Source: Bacteroidales bacterium Bact_07 (lineage in GTDB: Bacteria; Bacteroidota; Bacteroidia; Bacteroidales; Tenuifilaceae). Taken from it: DNA of 15,519 nucleotides. The stretch spans positions 1 to 15,519 of the forward strand of contig LUYY01000041.1 in the NCBI GenBank assembly GCA_001603415.1. The letters run 5' to 3'. The translations under genes were made by a program, and so were the position numbers. Positions 6,192-13,046 of the stretch are shown piece after piece; position 1 is the first letter of the stretch; every line of letters starts with the position of its first letter. Under the pieces are notes generated by a model. The model ran no database searches, was not told the origin of the DNA, and saw only the letters and a list, made by a program, of their open reading frames with translations.

Positions 6192-7172
6192 TTAGCCGTA
6201 AATCAAAAGGTTGCAGCCCCTAATGGGTGCGGAATCCATTCGCCCAAGCACTTCGAAAGTGCCGTTGAAATGCAATCGGCCTAAGTCCTGAGTTTGAATA
6301 AAAGCGCAGGAGTATAGGTTGGCTAAATCGATAATGTTAATGCCACCTGTTAAGCCAACAGGGGCTATGGTAAGCGGATCGTTTGTTTCACGGATTAAAA
6401 CTCGCATCCAAGGTGGACATCTAAAAATACCCTTACCTTTTGAGTAAGCCTGCGATAGAAGTTCGGTCATGCCGTATTCCGAATGGATGCTATTAACGCC
6501 AAATGCTGAGGTAAGTATTCCGTGTAACTCATCGCGCACCATTTCCTTACGGCGGCCTTTCATGCCACCAGTCTCCATCACAATGGTGTTCTTCAGGTTG
6601 AATTTATGCCGTTCGGCAAGGTCGAGCAGGGCAAACGATACGCCTATCAACAGGCACTTTTGGCCTGAACTGTCTAGTTTTGTTAGCTTTTCAGCCAACT
6701 CATCGAACTGATTTAGGTAGAAGCCTCCATTAGGATTGGCCGATTGCCTGATTAGCCCATCGACCATGTAAACCAACGATGATCCGGTGCGTTCAAGGTA
6801 AGCCGGCAAAAGAGCAAGAATGCAATACTGCTGCTCATCACCATAAAAATATCGAAAACCGTTGGTATAACTTTGACGGTATACCTCACTTTTGGCTACC
6901 AGGTGCCTGCTGGTTTCGGAACCTGTGGTTCCGCTGCTGGCAAACTCTATCTCAGGTGCTAGTCCATTTGCTATGATTTGGCGGTTTTTAAAGAATTGTA
7001 TGGGAAGAAACGGAATTTGATCTATCCTACTAACCCTATTGGGGTCAATTTTCAGTAAATCGACATAGGTTCGGTAAACAGTTACATTCTCATACTGAAA
7101 ATGAAACACCTCAAGGGCAAGATTTTCAAATTCAGCCTCGGTGTTTATATTAAAAATTTTCCCCTCATCCAT
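6192..7172 (-). CDS. LuxE-like acyl-protein synthetase / acyltransferase (ANL-related)
   Basis: A 326-residue cytoplasmic protein related to LuxE acyl-protein synthetase and PaaK-like adenylating enzymes. The P-loop-like FASSGTTGSETSRH (residues 77-90) is the nucleotide-binding motif of the adenylate-forming superfamily. SEYGMTELLSQ (231-241) is the adenine/acyl pocket motif, IQTQDLGRL (292-300) the conserved Asp region, and EVLGRMDSAPIRGCNLL (307-323) the hinge. Cys320 is near the C-terminus, where LuxE carries its acyl-accepting Cys; equating the two is my inference. The large C-terminal lid of typical ANL enzymes is missing, as in LuxE. No luxC/luxD or luciferase genes are nearby, so bioluminescence is not implied. 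Homologues occur across Bacteroidota with unknown acyl substrates. It stands alone, 198 bases downstream of the operon above it. Confidence 0.8.
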   Translation of the reverse strand: MDEGKIFNINTEAEFENLALEVFHFQYENVTVYRTYVDLLKIDPNRVSRIDQIPFLPIQFFKNRQIIANGLAPEIEFASSGTTGSETSRHLVAKSEVYRQSYTNGFRYFYGDEQQYCILALLPAYLERTGSSLVYMVDGLIRQSANPNGGFYLNQFDELAEKLTKLDSSGQKCLLIGVSFALLDLAERHKFNLKNTIVMETGGMKGRRKEMVRDELHGILTSAFGVNSIHSEYGMTELLSQAYSKGKGIFRCPPWMRVLIRETNDPLTIAPVGLTGGINIIDLANLYSCAFIQTQDLGRLHFNGTFEVLGRMDSAPIRGCNLLIYG

Positions 7173-7279
7173 TGCTTATAAATCGTGAACCGTTAAACTG
7201 TGAAATTGGTTGATATCGATATAATGTTGACTAACCTTCTTTATCTTTCTTAACTCGATTTTTTAGTTTTTGGTAAGTT

Positions 7280-7300
7280 ATTCCAGATTCCAAATTCCAG
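7280..7300. repeat. three tandem heptamers ATTCCAR
   Basis: ATTCCAG (7280-7286), ATTCCAA (7287-7293) and ATTCCAG (7294-7300) lie in perfect tandem in the gap between the LuxE-like gene and the ATL gene. This is another case of seven-base periodicity in the intergenic DNA of this window. The rest of 7173-7370 holds a small hairpin TCCGC/GCGGA (about 7329-7341) and no gene I can support. Confidence 0.65.
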
Positions 7301-7370
7301 TACCTGTCTCGCGTTAGCAGGAACCTGATCCGCTTTGCGGAGTTCAAGAACCTTACCAGAGATGCGATTT

Positions 7371-7745
7371 TTACCTGTTTCCTGCCTCCTTTTTACCACT
7401 TTCCAGCTCAAGGTTAGGATCCCAGAAATGCTTTTCAAAATCAACCACCGCGTTATCTTCAACCCTAATACCTTCCGATTCGAGAAGCTGTTGCATGGTG
7501 TTACTTCCTGGGAAATGGATTTTGCCGGTTAGTAAACCTTTCCGGTTAACCACACGATGGGCAGGAACCCATTCCTCGGTATGAGTTGATGAGTTCAGCG
7601 CCCAACCTACCATTCGCGCCGACCGTGTAGCCCCCAAGTATCGTGCAATAGCACCATAAGTGGTTACTCGCCCATAGGGCACCATGCGGGTTACCTCGTA
7701 AACCCTTTCAAAAAAGTTATCGTTATTCTTCGATGATCGGCTCAT
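7371..7745 (-). CDS. alkyltransferase-like (ATL) DNA-binding protein
   Basis: A 124-residue protein of the O6-alkylguanine-DNA alkyltransferase C-terminal fold. The active-site motif PCHR of true MGMT is PAHRVVN here (Pro61-Ala62-His63-Arg64), so the alkyl-accepting Cys is replaced by Ala. That is the hallmark of ATL proteins, which bind O6-alkylguanine and flag it for nucleotide-excision repair without removing the alkyl group. GRVTTYGAIARYLG (residues 25-38) and RSARMVGWAL (41-50) give the helix-turn-helix with the Arg finger (Arg44). I start at the ATG at 7745, which leaves the usual short lead before FFERVYEVTR. An upstream ATG at 7772 would add nine residues and overlap trmB by 50 bases instead of 23. 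It is the last gene of the holB operon, presumably translationally coupled to trmB. Confidence 0.87.
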   Translation of the reverse strand: MSRSSKNNDNFFERVYEVTRMVPYGRVTTYGAIARYLGATRSARMVGWALNSSTHTEEWVPAHRVVNRKGLLTGKIHFPGSNTMQQLLESEGIRVEDNAVVDFEKHFWDPNLELESGKKEAGNR

Positions 7746-8427
7746 GGAATGGGCCTGTATGGTTGATTTCAAATTTAATGTACGTAATGGGTAAACCCTG
7801 TTCTAGGAATTGCTGCTCGTAAAAGGTTTTTATTCCCAAAATGGGATCGTTGTTCACATCGTTGTAAAGGTTACTTGTGCATACCAACATTTTAAGGTTG
7901 TTCTGCTCCACCAATGCGCGGGTATAGCTATGTAAAAGCTGACTATCGGTTTTAAGGTGAATAATGCCACCAGGCTTAAGGAACTGAACATAGTAGTTTA
8001 TAAATCGGCTTGAAGTTAACCGTTTTGTAGCTTTTGATGGGCGTGGTTGGGGATCGGGGAAGGTTACCCATATTTCATCCACCTCACCTGCTGCAAAAAA
8101 CGATTTGATGTGCTCAATGCGGGTTCGGATAAAGGCAACATTTGTCAAGCCCTCTTCCAGGGCTGTTTTGGCACCACGCCACATACGAGCCCCTTTAATA
8201 TCAACTCCTATAAAATTTTTATTGGGGAATATTCGAGCCAAGCCTACTGTATATTCACCTTTTCCGCATCCTAGTTCAAGAACAATAGGGTTCTGGTTTT
8301 TGAAAAAGTTGGAATGCCATTGTCCCTTTAAAGAGTAATCGGTATTGAAAACCTCTTCGAACGATGGCTGGAATAAGTTCTCAAATGTTTCGTTCTCGGC
8401 AAAACGACGTAATTTATTTTTTCCCAC
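7723..8427 (-). CDS. trmB: tRNA (guanine-N7-)-methyltransferase TrmB
   Basis: A 234-residue SAM-dependent enzyme that makes m7G at position 46 in the variable loop of tRNAs. The SAM motif I is VLELGCGKGEYTVGLA (residues 49-64). GVDIKGARMW (74-83) follows beta-2. WVTFPDPQPRPSKATKRLT (120-138) is the family's catalytic/tRNA-binding signature, and KTFYEQQFLEQG (200-211) the C-terminal substrate motif. Full length for the family. The start is GTG at 8427; the N-terminus MGKNKLRRFAENETF matches the common Bacteroidota TrmB beginning, so I keep it. It is 14 bases downstream of gldH and overlaps the ATL gene at its 3' end. Assignment is secure. Confidence 0.95.
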   Translation of the reverse strand: MGKNKLRRFAENETFENLFQPSFEEVFNTDYSLKGQWHSNFFKNQNPIVLELGCGKGEYTVGLARIFPNKNFIGVDIKGARMWRGAKTALEEGLTNVAFIRTRIEHIKSFFAAGEVDEIWVTFPDPQPRPSKATKRLTSSRFINYYVQFLKPGGIIHLKTDSQLLHSYTRALVEQNNLKMLVCTSNLYNDVNNDPILGIKTFYEQQFLEQGLPITYIKFEINHTGPFHEPIIEE

Positions 8428-8441
8428 AGTAAAAGCAGTCT

Positions 8442-8918
8442 TTATTTTTTGTTGCCTAACTCAACCCTAAACCCAACTTCCGAAATACCTTTGAGTTGGT
8501 CAACCCTCATGGCTTGTTGCAAAGTAACCGTGTAATCCCCCTCGGCACCAAACCTAACGTTTTGGCGGTATAGGAACCGGTTATCGCGCAACTTACCACG
8601 TCCCTTGCCAAGCCACTTCCCATGTTCGTCGGCAAGGTAGCACTCAAAGGTATCGCGCACCGATGCGCCATTTGGTGAAGTAATCTCGATAAATAGGTAA
8701 AGATTCTGGTAGGGATAATCGGTGGTGTTCCGAACATTTACGTAAAGATTATAAAAGGTGAGTGTATCCGATACAGGAACACGGAAGCTGGCCAAACTAT
8801 CGGCATGCCATTGCTCTCCGGGCAAGTTTACATAACCATTGTAAACGTAATTATCGGAACATGCCGAAAATATTGCAATAGCTATGGCTGCAACAGCTAA
8901 TAACTTAAGCTTTGTCAT
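8442..8918 (-). CDS. gldH: GldH-family lipoprotein
   Basis: A 158-residue lipoprotein. The signal sequence MTKLKLLAVAAIAIAIFSAC ends in a lipobox with Cys20. The mature domain has the GldH features: FYNLYVNVRNTTDYPYQNLYLFIEI (about residues 56-80), DTFECYLADEHGKWLGKGRG, and a C-terminal DYTVTLQQAMRVDQLKGISEVGFRVE. In Flavobacterium johnsoniae GldH is needed for gliding motility. Homologues are also present in non-gliding Bacteroidales, where the role is unknown, so gliding should not be inferred from this gene alone. The ATG at 8918 lies within the end of ricT (14-base overlap), which implies translational coupling. It probably sits in the cell envelope facing the periplasm. Confidence 0.85.
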   Translation of the reverse strand: MTKLKLLAVAAIAIAIFSACSDNYVYNGYVNLPGEQWHADSLASFRVPVSDTLTFYNLYVNVRNTTDYPYQNLYLFIEITSPNGASVRDTFECYLADEHGKWLGKGRGKLRDNRFLYRQNVRFGAEGDYTVTLQQAMRVDQLKGISEVGFRVELGNKK

Positions 8919-10065
8919 CGTTTTTGTGTTTGTTTGGTCCTTTGGGCTTACGACGTTTTTTCAGCTTGGGTTTCGATTGCTTATCGAAACGGGTGATGCT
9001 ATCATCCTCTAGGCCATCGGTAAAATCGATGTGGGTTACTACAGTTTGTGGGGCAACATTTGCTTCGAGCAAAGTGGGCACCTTAATTCCTTTCCGGTTG
9101 AGCTCAATGATCTCATTTACGCGTTCCACTGGAACCTCAATAAGATTGACTGATGACGATGGCTCGGACCCAAACCACATGCTCCGCTTGAATATATCGG
9201 TTTTAAAGTGATAGTATGTGGCATCTTTGGTTTCGAGCTGAATGTTTCCATCGGGAAAGTCCTTACGGGCATCAACATAGCTTGCAAGCTCGTAGTTCAA
9301 GCAACATTTGAGTTTACCACACTGGCCAGCGAGTTTCTGTGGATTTAACGAAAGCTCCTGAATTTTTGCTGCATTGGTGGTAACTGAGTCGAACTGGGCA
9401 ATCCAAGTAGAGCAGCAAAGCTCGCGGCCGCATGTGCCAATGCCCCCAATTCTTCCCGCTTCCTGTCGGGCACCAATCTGGCGCATTTCAACACGGATTT
9501 TAAACTCCTCGGCAAGAACCTTGATTAACTCGCGGAAATCGACACGTTCATCGGCTATGTAGTAGAATATGGCCTTGGTTTTATCGCCCTGATACTCCAC
9601 ATCACCAATTTTCATATCGAGTTTTAGCCTTTCGGCTATCTTGCGGGAACGAATCATGGTGTCGTGCTCAAGCGACATGGCTTCGATCCACTTTTCGATA
9701 TCGGCTTTTTTTGCCTTGCGATAAATCTTTTTGAACTCTGTTGCCTTAGGGTCGATTCCCATGCGCTTCATCTGGCGCTCAACCAACCAGCCTGTAAGCG
9801 AAACAACACCAATATCATGACCCGGTGAAGCTTCTACGGCAACAATGTCCCCTTTTTGAAGAGTGATTTGGTTTACGTTCCGGTAAAACCCTTTCCGAGT
9901 ATTCTTAAATTGAATCTCAACAATATCAAACTCCTGAAGGGTTTCGGGCAAATCCTGAACCCAATCGTAAACACCTAACTTGGAGCAGCAATTGCTGCAG
10001 GTGCTGTGGTCAGTAACCTCGTTTATATGAACTGTATTGCCCCTTGGGGTATATAATTTCTCCAT
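8905..10065 (-). CDS. ricT: PSP1-domain protein RicT (YaaT-like)
   Basis: A 386-residue cytoplasmic protein of the PSP1/YaaT family. In Bacillus subtilis RicT works with RicA and RicF in a complex with 4Fe-4S clusters that acts with RNase Y in mRNA processing; the role in Bacteroidota is not established. The PSP1 core spans about residues 45-265. Conserved Cys residues are visible: TCSNCC near the start (Cys23, 26, 27), GTCGRELCC (Cys212, 217, 218) and GQCGKLKCC (Cys249, 254, 255), suitable for metal or cluster binding. The tail from about 363 is very rich in Lys and Arg (KLKKRRKPKGPNKHK) and may bind RNA; it is outside the common domain. It lies 54 bases after holB and overlaps gldH. No ricA or ricF is seen here. 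Confidence 0.9.
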   Translation of the reverse strand: MEKLYTPRGNTVHINEVTDHSTCSNCCSKLGVYDWVQDLPETLQEFDIVEIQFKNTRKGFYRNVNQITLQKGDIVAVEASPGHDIGVVSLTGWLVERQMKRMGIDPKATEFKKIYRKAKKADIEKWIEAMSLEHDTMIRSRKIAERLKLDMKIGDVEYQGDKTKAIFYYIADERVDFRELIKVLAEEFKIRVEMRQIGARQEAGRIGGIGTCGRELCCSTWIAQFDSVTTNAAKIQELSLNPQKLAGQCGKLKCCLNYELASYVDARKDFPDGNIQLETKDATYYHFKTDIFKRSMWFGSEPSSSVNLIEVPVERVNEIIELNRKGIKVPTLLEANVAPQTVVTHIDFTDGLEDDSITRFDKQSKPKLKKRRKPKGPNKHKNDDKA

Positions 10066-10119
10066 ATCATTATCAAGCTAAACCTTGCAAAGTTAAATAA
10101 TTAAATGCAAAACCATTTA

Positions 10120-11268
10120 CTAAGTTTTAGAGTTTGGGCCAATGTGTTTACTTAGGCTAAACACCATGTCGGCAAAGGTGATTTGTGGATTTCCGTTTTG
10201 GGCGATGCACTCGTACGCATGCGAGAATGCCTTGGTAACCTGATTGACATTGGAGGGGCCCAAAAAGGGCGAAAACTTCTTCCCAAAATCGGCTTCTTCG
10301 CCCATAAGGTAACTGATATTATCGAGCCCCATGTTTAGCATCAAGCTTTCGCGGGTCAATTTTAGGGCATAGCTCAGGAATTCCTTTTGCTCCTCACGCC
10401 CTAGGCGCGATATGTCGTCCACCCAGTCGAGCAAATCGTTAAAACGCTTTGCATAGCACAGCCTCATCAGGTTGCGGTATTGCTCAAAGTATTCACCTGT
10501 GTCGTGGTTAATGAGTCGAAGCGCTTGGTAAAAACTCCCGTTCGAGACGCGAGCAATATCTCGGGCCTTGTCGGGCGAAACACCATGCTTTTCGGTTAGA
10601 GCAATGGCTATTTCGCTTGCTGTAAGGGGGGGAACGTAAACCTGTTGGGTACGCGACAAAATAGTTTTAAGGATAAGGTTAGGGTTTTCGCTAACCATAA
10701 TGAAGAAGGTTTTGGCGGGTGGCTCTTCAATTAGTTTTAGTAACTTATTGGCAGACTGAGTATTCATTCGCTCCGCCAGCCAAACAATCATCACCTTGAC
10801 ATCACTCTCAAAACTTTTGAGGCTAAGCTTACGAATTACCTCCGAGGCAGTAGCCACATTGATAATACCCTGTTTATTGTTAAGGTCAATAGCATCGTAC
10901 CAATCGGTTTCGCCCATGTATGGGTTTTCGATAAGCATCTTACGCCAAACTGCAAGTAAGTCGGTGTTTGCCTCCGATACACCATCGGTAGAATCGGATT
11001 TTTCCTTGCCCGCCTTACCGGGATATACAAAATGCAGGTCGGGATGGATTAGTTTCGATACCTTTTTGCAGGCAGGACATACGCCACACGAATCGCCTTC
11101 AGTTCGGTTGGTGCACATCAGGTATTGAGCAAAAGCTACTGCCAACGCAAGTTTACCTGTACCCGGAGGGCCTGCAAGTAAAAGTGCATGGGGAACACGG
11201 TTCTCCTTTACCTGCAAAAGCAAACGCTCCTTCACCTGCTCTTGTCCAACTATATCGTTGAAAAACAT
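10120..11268 (-). CDS. holB: DNA polymerase III clamp-loader subunit delta'
   Basis: A 382-residue AAA+ protein of the clamp loader that opens the beta sliding clamp at primed DNA. The N-terminal NDIVGQEQVKERL is typical of the DnaX/HolB group. The Walker A-like GPPGTGKLAL is at 33-42, and a zinc-binding Cys set at Cys52, Cys61, Cys64 and Cys67. The Walker B position reads MIVWLAERMN, lacking the Asp-Glu of active ATPases, and the sensor motif is LSRTQQ rather than SRC. Both fit a structural delta' subunit rather than the DnaX motor. LLKLIEEPPAKTFFIM is the conserved sensor segment. Length is normal for Bacteroidota. It is the first gene of the five-gene minus-strand operon with ricT, gldH, trmB and the ATL gene, and is divergent from pgk. 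Confidence 0.93.
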   Translation of the reverse strand: MFFNDIVGQEQVKERLLLQVKENRVPHALLLAGPPGTGKLALAVAFAQYLMCTNRTEGDSCGVCPACKKVSKLIHPDLHFVYPGKAGKEKSDSTDGVSEANTDLLAVWRKMLIENPYMGETDWYDAIDLNNKQGIINVATASEVIRKLSLKSFESDVKVMIVWLAERMNTQSANKLLKLIEEPPAKTFFIMVSENPNLILKTILSRTQQVYVPPLTASEIAIALTEKHGVSPDKARDIARVSNGSFYQALRLINHDTGEYFEQYRNLMRLCYAKRFNDLLDWVDDISRLGREEQKEFLSYALKLTRESLMLNMGLDNISYLMGEEADFGKKFSPFLGPSNVNQVTKAFSHAYECIAQNGNPQITFADMVFSLSKHIGPNSKT

Positions 11269-11293
11269 AAATATCGGATTATAGACTAAACTC

Positions 11294-11323
11294 CAAAGTT
11301 AACAATTTTACGGTTTTGTCAAC
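11294..11323 (-). promoter_or_regulatory. predicted promoter of the holB operon
   Basis: On the minus strand the -7 element TAACTTTG (11301-11294) matches TAnnTTTG exactly and ends 25 bases before the holB ATG. The -33 partner is weaker: GTTG (11323-11320), one mismatch with an 18-base spacer. Confidence 0.45.
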
Positions 11324-11374
11324 TTATACTTTGAAACTCTTTCTCTATCGTTAGTTTTCAACCGTTTGCACGAA

Positions 11375-11399
11375 AATTATCGATTTTAAATCGATAATT
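11375..11399. promoter_or_regulatory. 25-base perfect palindrome, putative operator of pgk
   Basis: The arm AATTATCGATTT (11375-11386), a single centre base T (11387), and its exact reverse complement AAATCGATAATT (11388-11399). It covers the -33 region of the predicted pgk promoter and lies 107 bases from the holB start. It has no T-run and its one-base centre cannot form a good RNA loop, so a binding site for a dimeric DNA-binding protein is the likeliest role. Confidence 0.55.
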
Positions 11400-11421
11400 C
11401 ACTTCTAATTTTGTATTTTTG
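11384..11421 (+). promoter_or_regulatory. predicted pgk promoter with two adjacent -7 elements
   Basis: Two exact TAnnTTTG matches lie end to end: TAATTTTG (11406-11413) and TATTTTTG (11414-11421). For the first, the -33 candidate TTTT (11384-11387) has an 18-base spacer and lies at the centre of the palindrome. The second has no clear -33. The leader would be about 20-30 bases. Confidence 0.5.
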
Positions 11422-11448
11422 CTTCAAACCCACTAAAAACAATTTACC

Positions 11449-12711
11449 ATGATAAGCATTGACAGTTACAGCTTTAAGGGGAAGAAAGCCATTGTTAGGG
11501 TTGATTTCAACGTACCCCTGGATAAGAAAACTTTTGAGGTTACCGACGATACTCGCATTCGTGGTGCTTTACCAACCATTAAGAAAATTCTCAACGACGG
11601 CGGTGCAGCCATACTGATGTCGCATCTGGGCCGTCCCGATGGTAAACCTCAGGATAAATATTCGCTCAAGCATGTTATACCTGCTATTGAGAAGAACTTG
11701 GGCATGAGTATCAAGTTTGCTCCCGATTGCGTAGGCGACGAAGCTAAAAAATTGGCTGCAGGACTTAAACCAGGCGAAGTGCTCCTGCTCGAAAATCTCC
11801 GTTTTTACGAAGAAGAAGAAGGCAAGCCCTACAGTTTGCCTGAAGATGCTACCGAAGAGCAAAAGAAAGAAGCCAAAGCTAAGGTTAAAGAGAGCCAGAA
11901 AGAGTTCGTTAAGAAGCTTGCCAGCCTTGCCGATTGCTATGTTAACGATGCCTTTGGCACCGCTCACCGTGCACACGCTTCAACTGCTTTAATTGCCGCC
12001 CATTTCCCTGGCAACAGCATGTTTGGCTACCTGATTGAAAGCGAGCTCAAGGCCATGGATAAGGTGCTTAAAGCGCCCGAAAAACCTTTCACAGCCATCA
12101 TGGGTGGCGCTAAGGTTTCCGATAAAATTCTCATTATTGAAAATCTACTTGAACGCGTTGATAACCTGATTATAGGTGGTGGCATGACCTACACCTTTAT
12201 TAAGGCGCAAGGCGGTGAAATTGGAAAATCGATATGTGAAGACGATAAACTTGAGCTTGCCCGCGAATTACTTGCTAAGGCTAAAGCTAAAGGAGTTAAT
12301 GTTTACCTGCCTGTTGATGCAGTTAATGCCGATGCCTTTGATGCAAACGCAAATACCAACATAAGCAAGATTGATCAAACTCCGGCAGGATGGATGGGGC
12401 TCGACATAGGTCCTGAAACCGTTAAACTATTCCGCGACGTAATTTTAAAATCGAAAACCATCCTCTGGAACGGCCCAATGGGTGTTTTTGAGATGGATAA
12501 GTTTGCTCAGGGTACCTCAGAAATTGCCAAAGCAATTGCCGAGGCTACAGCCAAAGGCGCCTTCAGTCTTGTTGGTGGTGGCGATTCAGTTGCTGCTGTA
12601 AACAAGAACAAGCTCGCCGATAAGATTTCGTACGTTTCAACCGGTGGCGGAGCCATGCTCGAGTACATGGAAGGTAAAGAATTACCTGGTATAAAAGCCA
12701 TTCGAGGATAA
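11449..12711 (+). CDS. pgk: phosphoglycerate kinase
   Basis: A 420-residue cytoplasmic glycolytic enzyme that transfers phosphate between 1,3-bisphosphoglycerate and ADP. The 3-phosphoglycerate site is seen in VRVDFNVP (residues 16-23), RIRGALPTI (36-44), SHLGRP (58-63), LLENLRFY (113-120) and DAFGTAHRAHAST (167-179). The hinge and nucleotide domain carry MGGAKVSDK (218-226), NLIIGGGMTYTF, WNGPMGVFE, the nucleotide glycine loop LVGGGDSVAAV and the C-terminal STGGGAMLEYMEGKELPG. A charged insertion at about 121-153 (EEEEGKPYSLPEDATEEQKK and following) follows the RFY motif and is lengthier than in E. coli; I believe this is common in Bacteroidota. ATG at 11449 gives the expected N-terminus. 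Monocistronic, with its own terminator. Confidence 0.98.
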   Translation: MISIDSYSFKGKKAIVRVDFNVPLDKKTFEVTDDTRIRGALPTIKKILNDGGAAILMSHLGRPDGKPQDKYSLKHVIPAIEKNLGMSIKFAPDCVGDEAKKLAAGLKPGEVLLLENLRFYEEEEGKPYSLPEDATEEQKKEAKAKVKESQKEFVKKLASLADCYVNDAFGTAHRAHASTALIAAHFPGNSMFGYLIESELKAMDKVLKAPEKPFTAIMGGAKVSDKILIIENLLERVDNLIIGGGMTYTFIKAQGGEIGKSICEDDKLELARELLAKAKAKGVNVYLPVDAVNADAFDANANTNISKIDQTPAGWMGLDIGPETVKLFRDVILKSKTILWNGPMGVFEMDKFAQGTSEIAKAIAEATAKGAFSLVGGGDSVAAVNKNKLADKISYVSTGGGAMLEYMEGKELPGIKAIRG

Positions 12712-12732
12712 GCAACCTAATTGCTCCTACAT

Positions 12733-12762
12733 AGCCCCAGCCGCTAAGGTTTGGGGCTTTTT
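12733..12762 (+). terminator. Rho-independent terminator of pgk
   Basis: AGCCCCA (12733-12739) pairs with TGGGGCT (12752-12758), an inner CC/GG can extend the stem, and a run of five T ends at 12762. It lies 22 bases after the pgk stop. Confidence 0.82.
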
Positions 12763-12857
12763 GTTGTTCGGGAAGTTAGTGGTTGAGCTTTGGTGTTTAG
12801 CGTAGGATGCAGTTGACACAGATTGGGCGGATTTACACATTTAGTTGATAATTGTCT

Positions 12858-12878
12858 GTTGATGGTTGATAGTTTGAA
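12858..12878. repeat. three tandem heptamers related to GTTGATA
   Basis: GTTGATG (12858-12864), GTTGATA (12865-12871) and GTTTGAA (12872-12878) lie in tandem. GTTGATA and GTTTGAG recur together at 12976-12989, on the far side of the inverted repeat. Confidence 0.55.
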
Positions 12879-12895
12879 TATGACCCGTCCTCTCA

Positions 12896-12969
12896 TGTCA
12901 TGCTGAGTTCCGCCCAAGCATCTTTTCTATTCTTAATGAGGGAGATTCTTCGCTACGCTCAGGATGACA
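12896..12969. repeat. 74-base imperfect inverted repeat (intergenic dispersed element)
   Basis: The left end TGTCATGCTGAG (12896-12907) is matched by the reverse complement of the right end, TGTCATCCTGAG (12969-12958), with one mismatch. Pairing continues imperfectly through AAGCATCT (left) against AAGAATCT (right, complemented). The middle is about 15-18 unpaired bases. There is no open frame and no terminal target duplication that I can see. The sequence GTCATCCTGAGCGTAGCGAAG is one I recall as widespread between genes in this phylum. A non-autonomous or REP-like element is likely. Confidence 0.65.
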
Positions 12970-12975
12970 AGCGGA

Positions 12976-13045
12976 GTTGATAGTTTGAGAAATCAGAAAT
13001 CAGGAGTCACAGAATCTGTCAACTGAACACTATACACTGTACACT
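12976..13045. repeat. ten in-phase heptamers, gradually changing sequence
   Basis: Cut every seven bases from 12976, the sequence reads GTTGATA, GTTTGAG, AAATCAG, AAATCAG, GAGTCAC, AGAATCT, GTCAACT, GAACACT, ATACACT, GTACACT. Adjacent units are alike (AAATCAG twice; the last three share ACACT in the same register), while distant units differ. The array runs up to the stop codon of the GNAT gene (13047-13049). Confidence 0.55.
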
Positions 13046-13046
13046 C

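Larger units (their letters stand above)
12763..13046. other. gene-free intergenic stretch made of decayed repeats
   Basis: No open frame here has coding character. The stretch is built from short repeat fragments: a heptamer block at 12858-12878, a long imperfect inverted repeat at 12896-12969, and ten in-phase heptamers at 12976-13045. The segment near 12820 (cacagattgggcggatttacac) also resembles generic Bacteroidota intergenic repeat sequence, from memory. Confidence 0.6.

Noticed and set aside
6192..7172. Bioluminescence locus because of the LuxE similarity
   Set aside because: No luxA, luxB, luxC or luxD homologue in the window; LuxE-like proteins are widespread without light production.
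8912..9211. 99-codon plus-strand frame
   Set aside because: Antisense to ricT; no domain and no promoter.
11569..11976. 135-codon minus-strand frame inside pgk
   Set aside because: Antisense shadow of a highly conserved pgk; composition reflects the pgk codons.
12763..13046. CRISPR array
   Set aside because: Repeats are seven-base units in direct tandem with no spacers, and no cas genes are present.
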